Shown: positions 6,254 through 6,291 of the stretch, piece after piece
How positions within the stretch are numbered: position 1 is the first letter of the stretch
Layout: each line of letters begins with the position of its first letter
Origin: an uncultured Porphyromonas sp.
GTDB lineage: Bacteria; Bacteroidota; Bacteroidia; Bacteroidales; Porphyromonadaceae
Reading direction: 5' to 3'
NCBI GenBank assembly: GCA_900546675.1
Contig: URDQ01000089.1
Span: 1-6,291, forward strand
DNA length: 6,291 nt
The notes under the pieces: generated by a model
What the model saw: only the letters and a program-made list of their open reading frames with translations
Told to the model about the DNA's origin: nothing
The model's database searches: none
Position numbers and translations under genes: made by a program

Positions 6254-6291
6254 TGATTCCTCCGAAGTTTCATTTGATTCCTCCGAAGTTT
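6254..6291. repeat. Tandem direct repeat, 21-bp period, cut by the window edge
   Basis: TGATTCCTCCGAAGTTT occurs at 6254 to 6270 and again, identical over 17 bases, at 6275 to 6291, separated by CATT. The second copy ends exactly at the window edge, so the array may continue. The period is a multiple of three, and on the minus strand the copies read as KLRRNQM and KLRRNHF. The repeat could be a small satellite, part of a dispersed element, or a coding repeat. Confidence 0.7.

Larger units (their letters stand above)
5956..6291. other. Upstream intergenic region of the efflux operon
   Basis: This 336-base stretch holds no convincing gene. The operon-proximal part (5956 to about 6046) holds the promoter and its palindrome. 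The middle part (about 6047 to 6188) is rather AT-rich with no clear motif beyond short repeats such as ATAATC twice at 6072 to 6085. The distal part (6189 to 6291) holds the long hairpin, the CCACGTGG palindrome and the direct repeats listed separately. Confidence 0.8.

Noticed and set aside
6254..6291. Start of a CRISPR array
   Set aside because: Only two 17-base copies with a 4-base separation are visible; CRISPR repeats are longer and have spacers of about 30 bases.

Overview
The window looks like Bacteroidota chromosome, most likely a moderately GC-rich Porphyromonas or a close relative. This is inferred from three things: the operon promoter matches the Bacteroidota form (TTG, 19 bp, TAnnTTTG), most starts lack a Shine-Dalgarno sequence, and the genes have the split, two-permease MacB-like layout common in that phylum. 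I could not test the species assignment.

Nearly all of it (positions 116 to 5955) is one minus-strand operon of five genes with gaps of only 15, 28, 45 and 25 bases. In transcription order they are an ABC ATPase of the MacB/LolD type, two different FtsX/MacB-type permeases, a periplasmic adaptor (membrane-fusion protein, HlyD/MacA type) and a TolC-type outer-membrane channel. Together they would form a complete tripartite envelope pump. The ATPase would dimerise under a permease pair, the permeases would convert ATP hydrolysis into movement of their periplasmic domains (mechanotransmission), and the adaptor would link them to the TolC trimer. The substrate cannot be read from the sequence; drugs, peptides, lipids and siderophore-like molecules are all possible. 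No regulator gene is present.

The 336 bases upstream of the operon (5956 to 6291) hold no convincing gene. Next to the ATPase start is a strong promoter match with a 10-bp palindrome in its spacer. Further out are a perfect 18-bp hairpin followed by a T-rich run, an 8-bp CCACGTGG palindrome, and two copies of a 21-bp-period direct repeat that runs off the window edge. The outer part resembles a dispersed intergenic repeat element and can be read on the minus strand as a short repetitive ORF. Positions 1 to 115, downstream of the TolC gene, hold no clear terminator or gene.

The efflux operon is of a well-known kind. The least explained part of the window is the repeat/hairpin cluster at 6189 to 6291.
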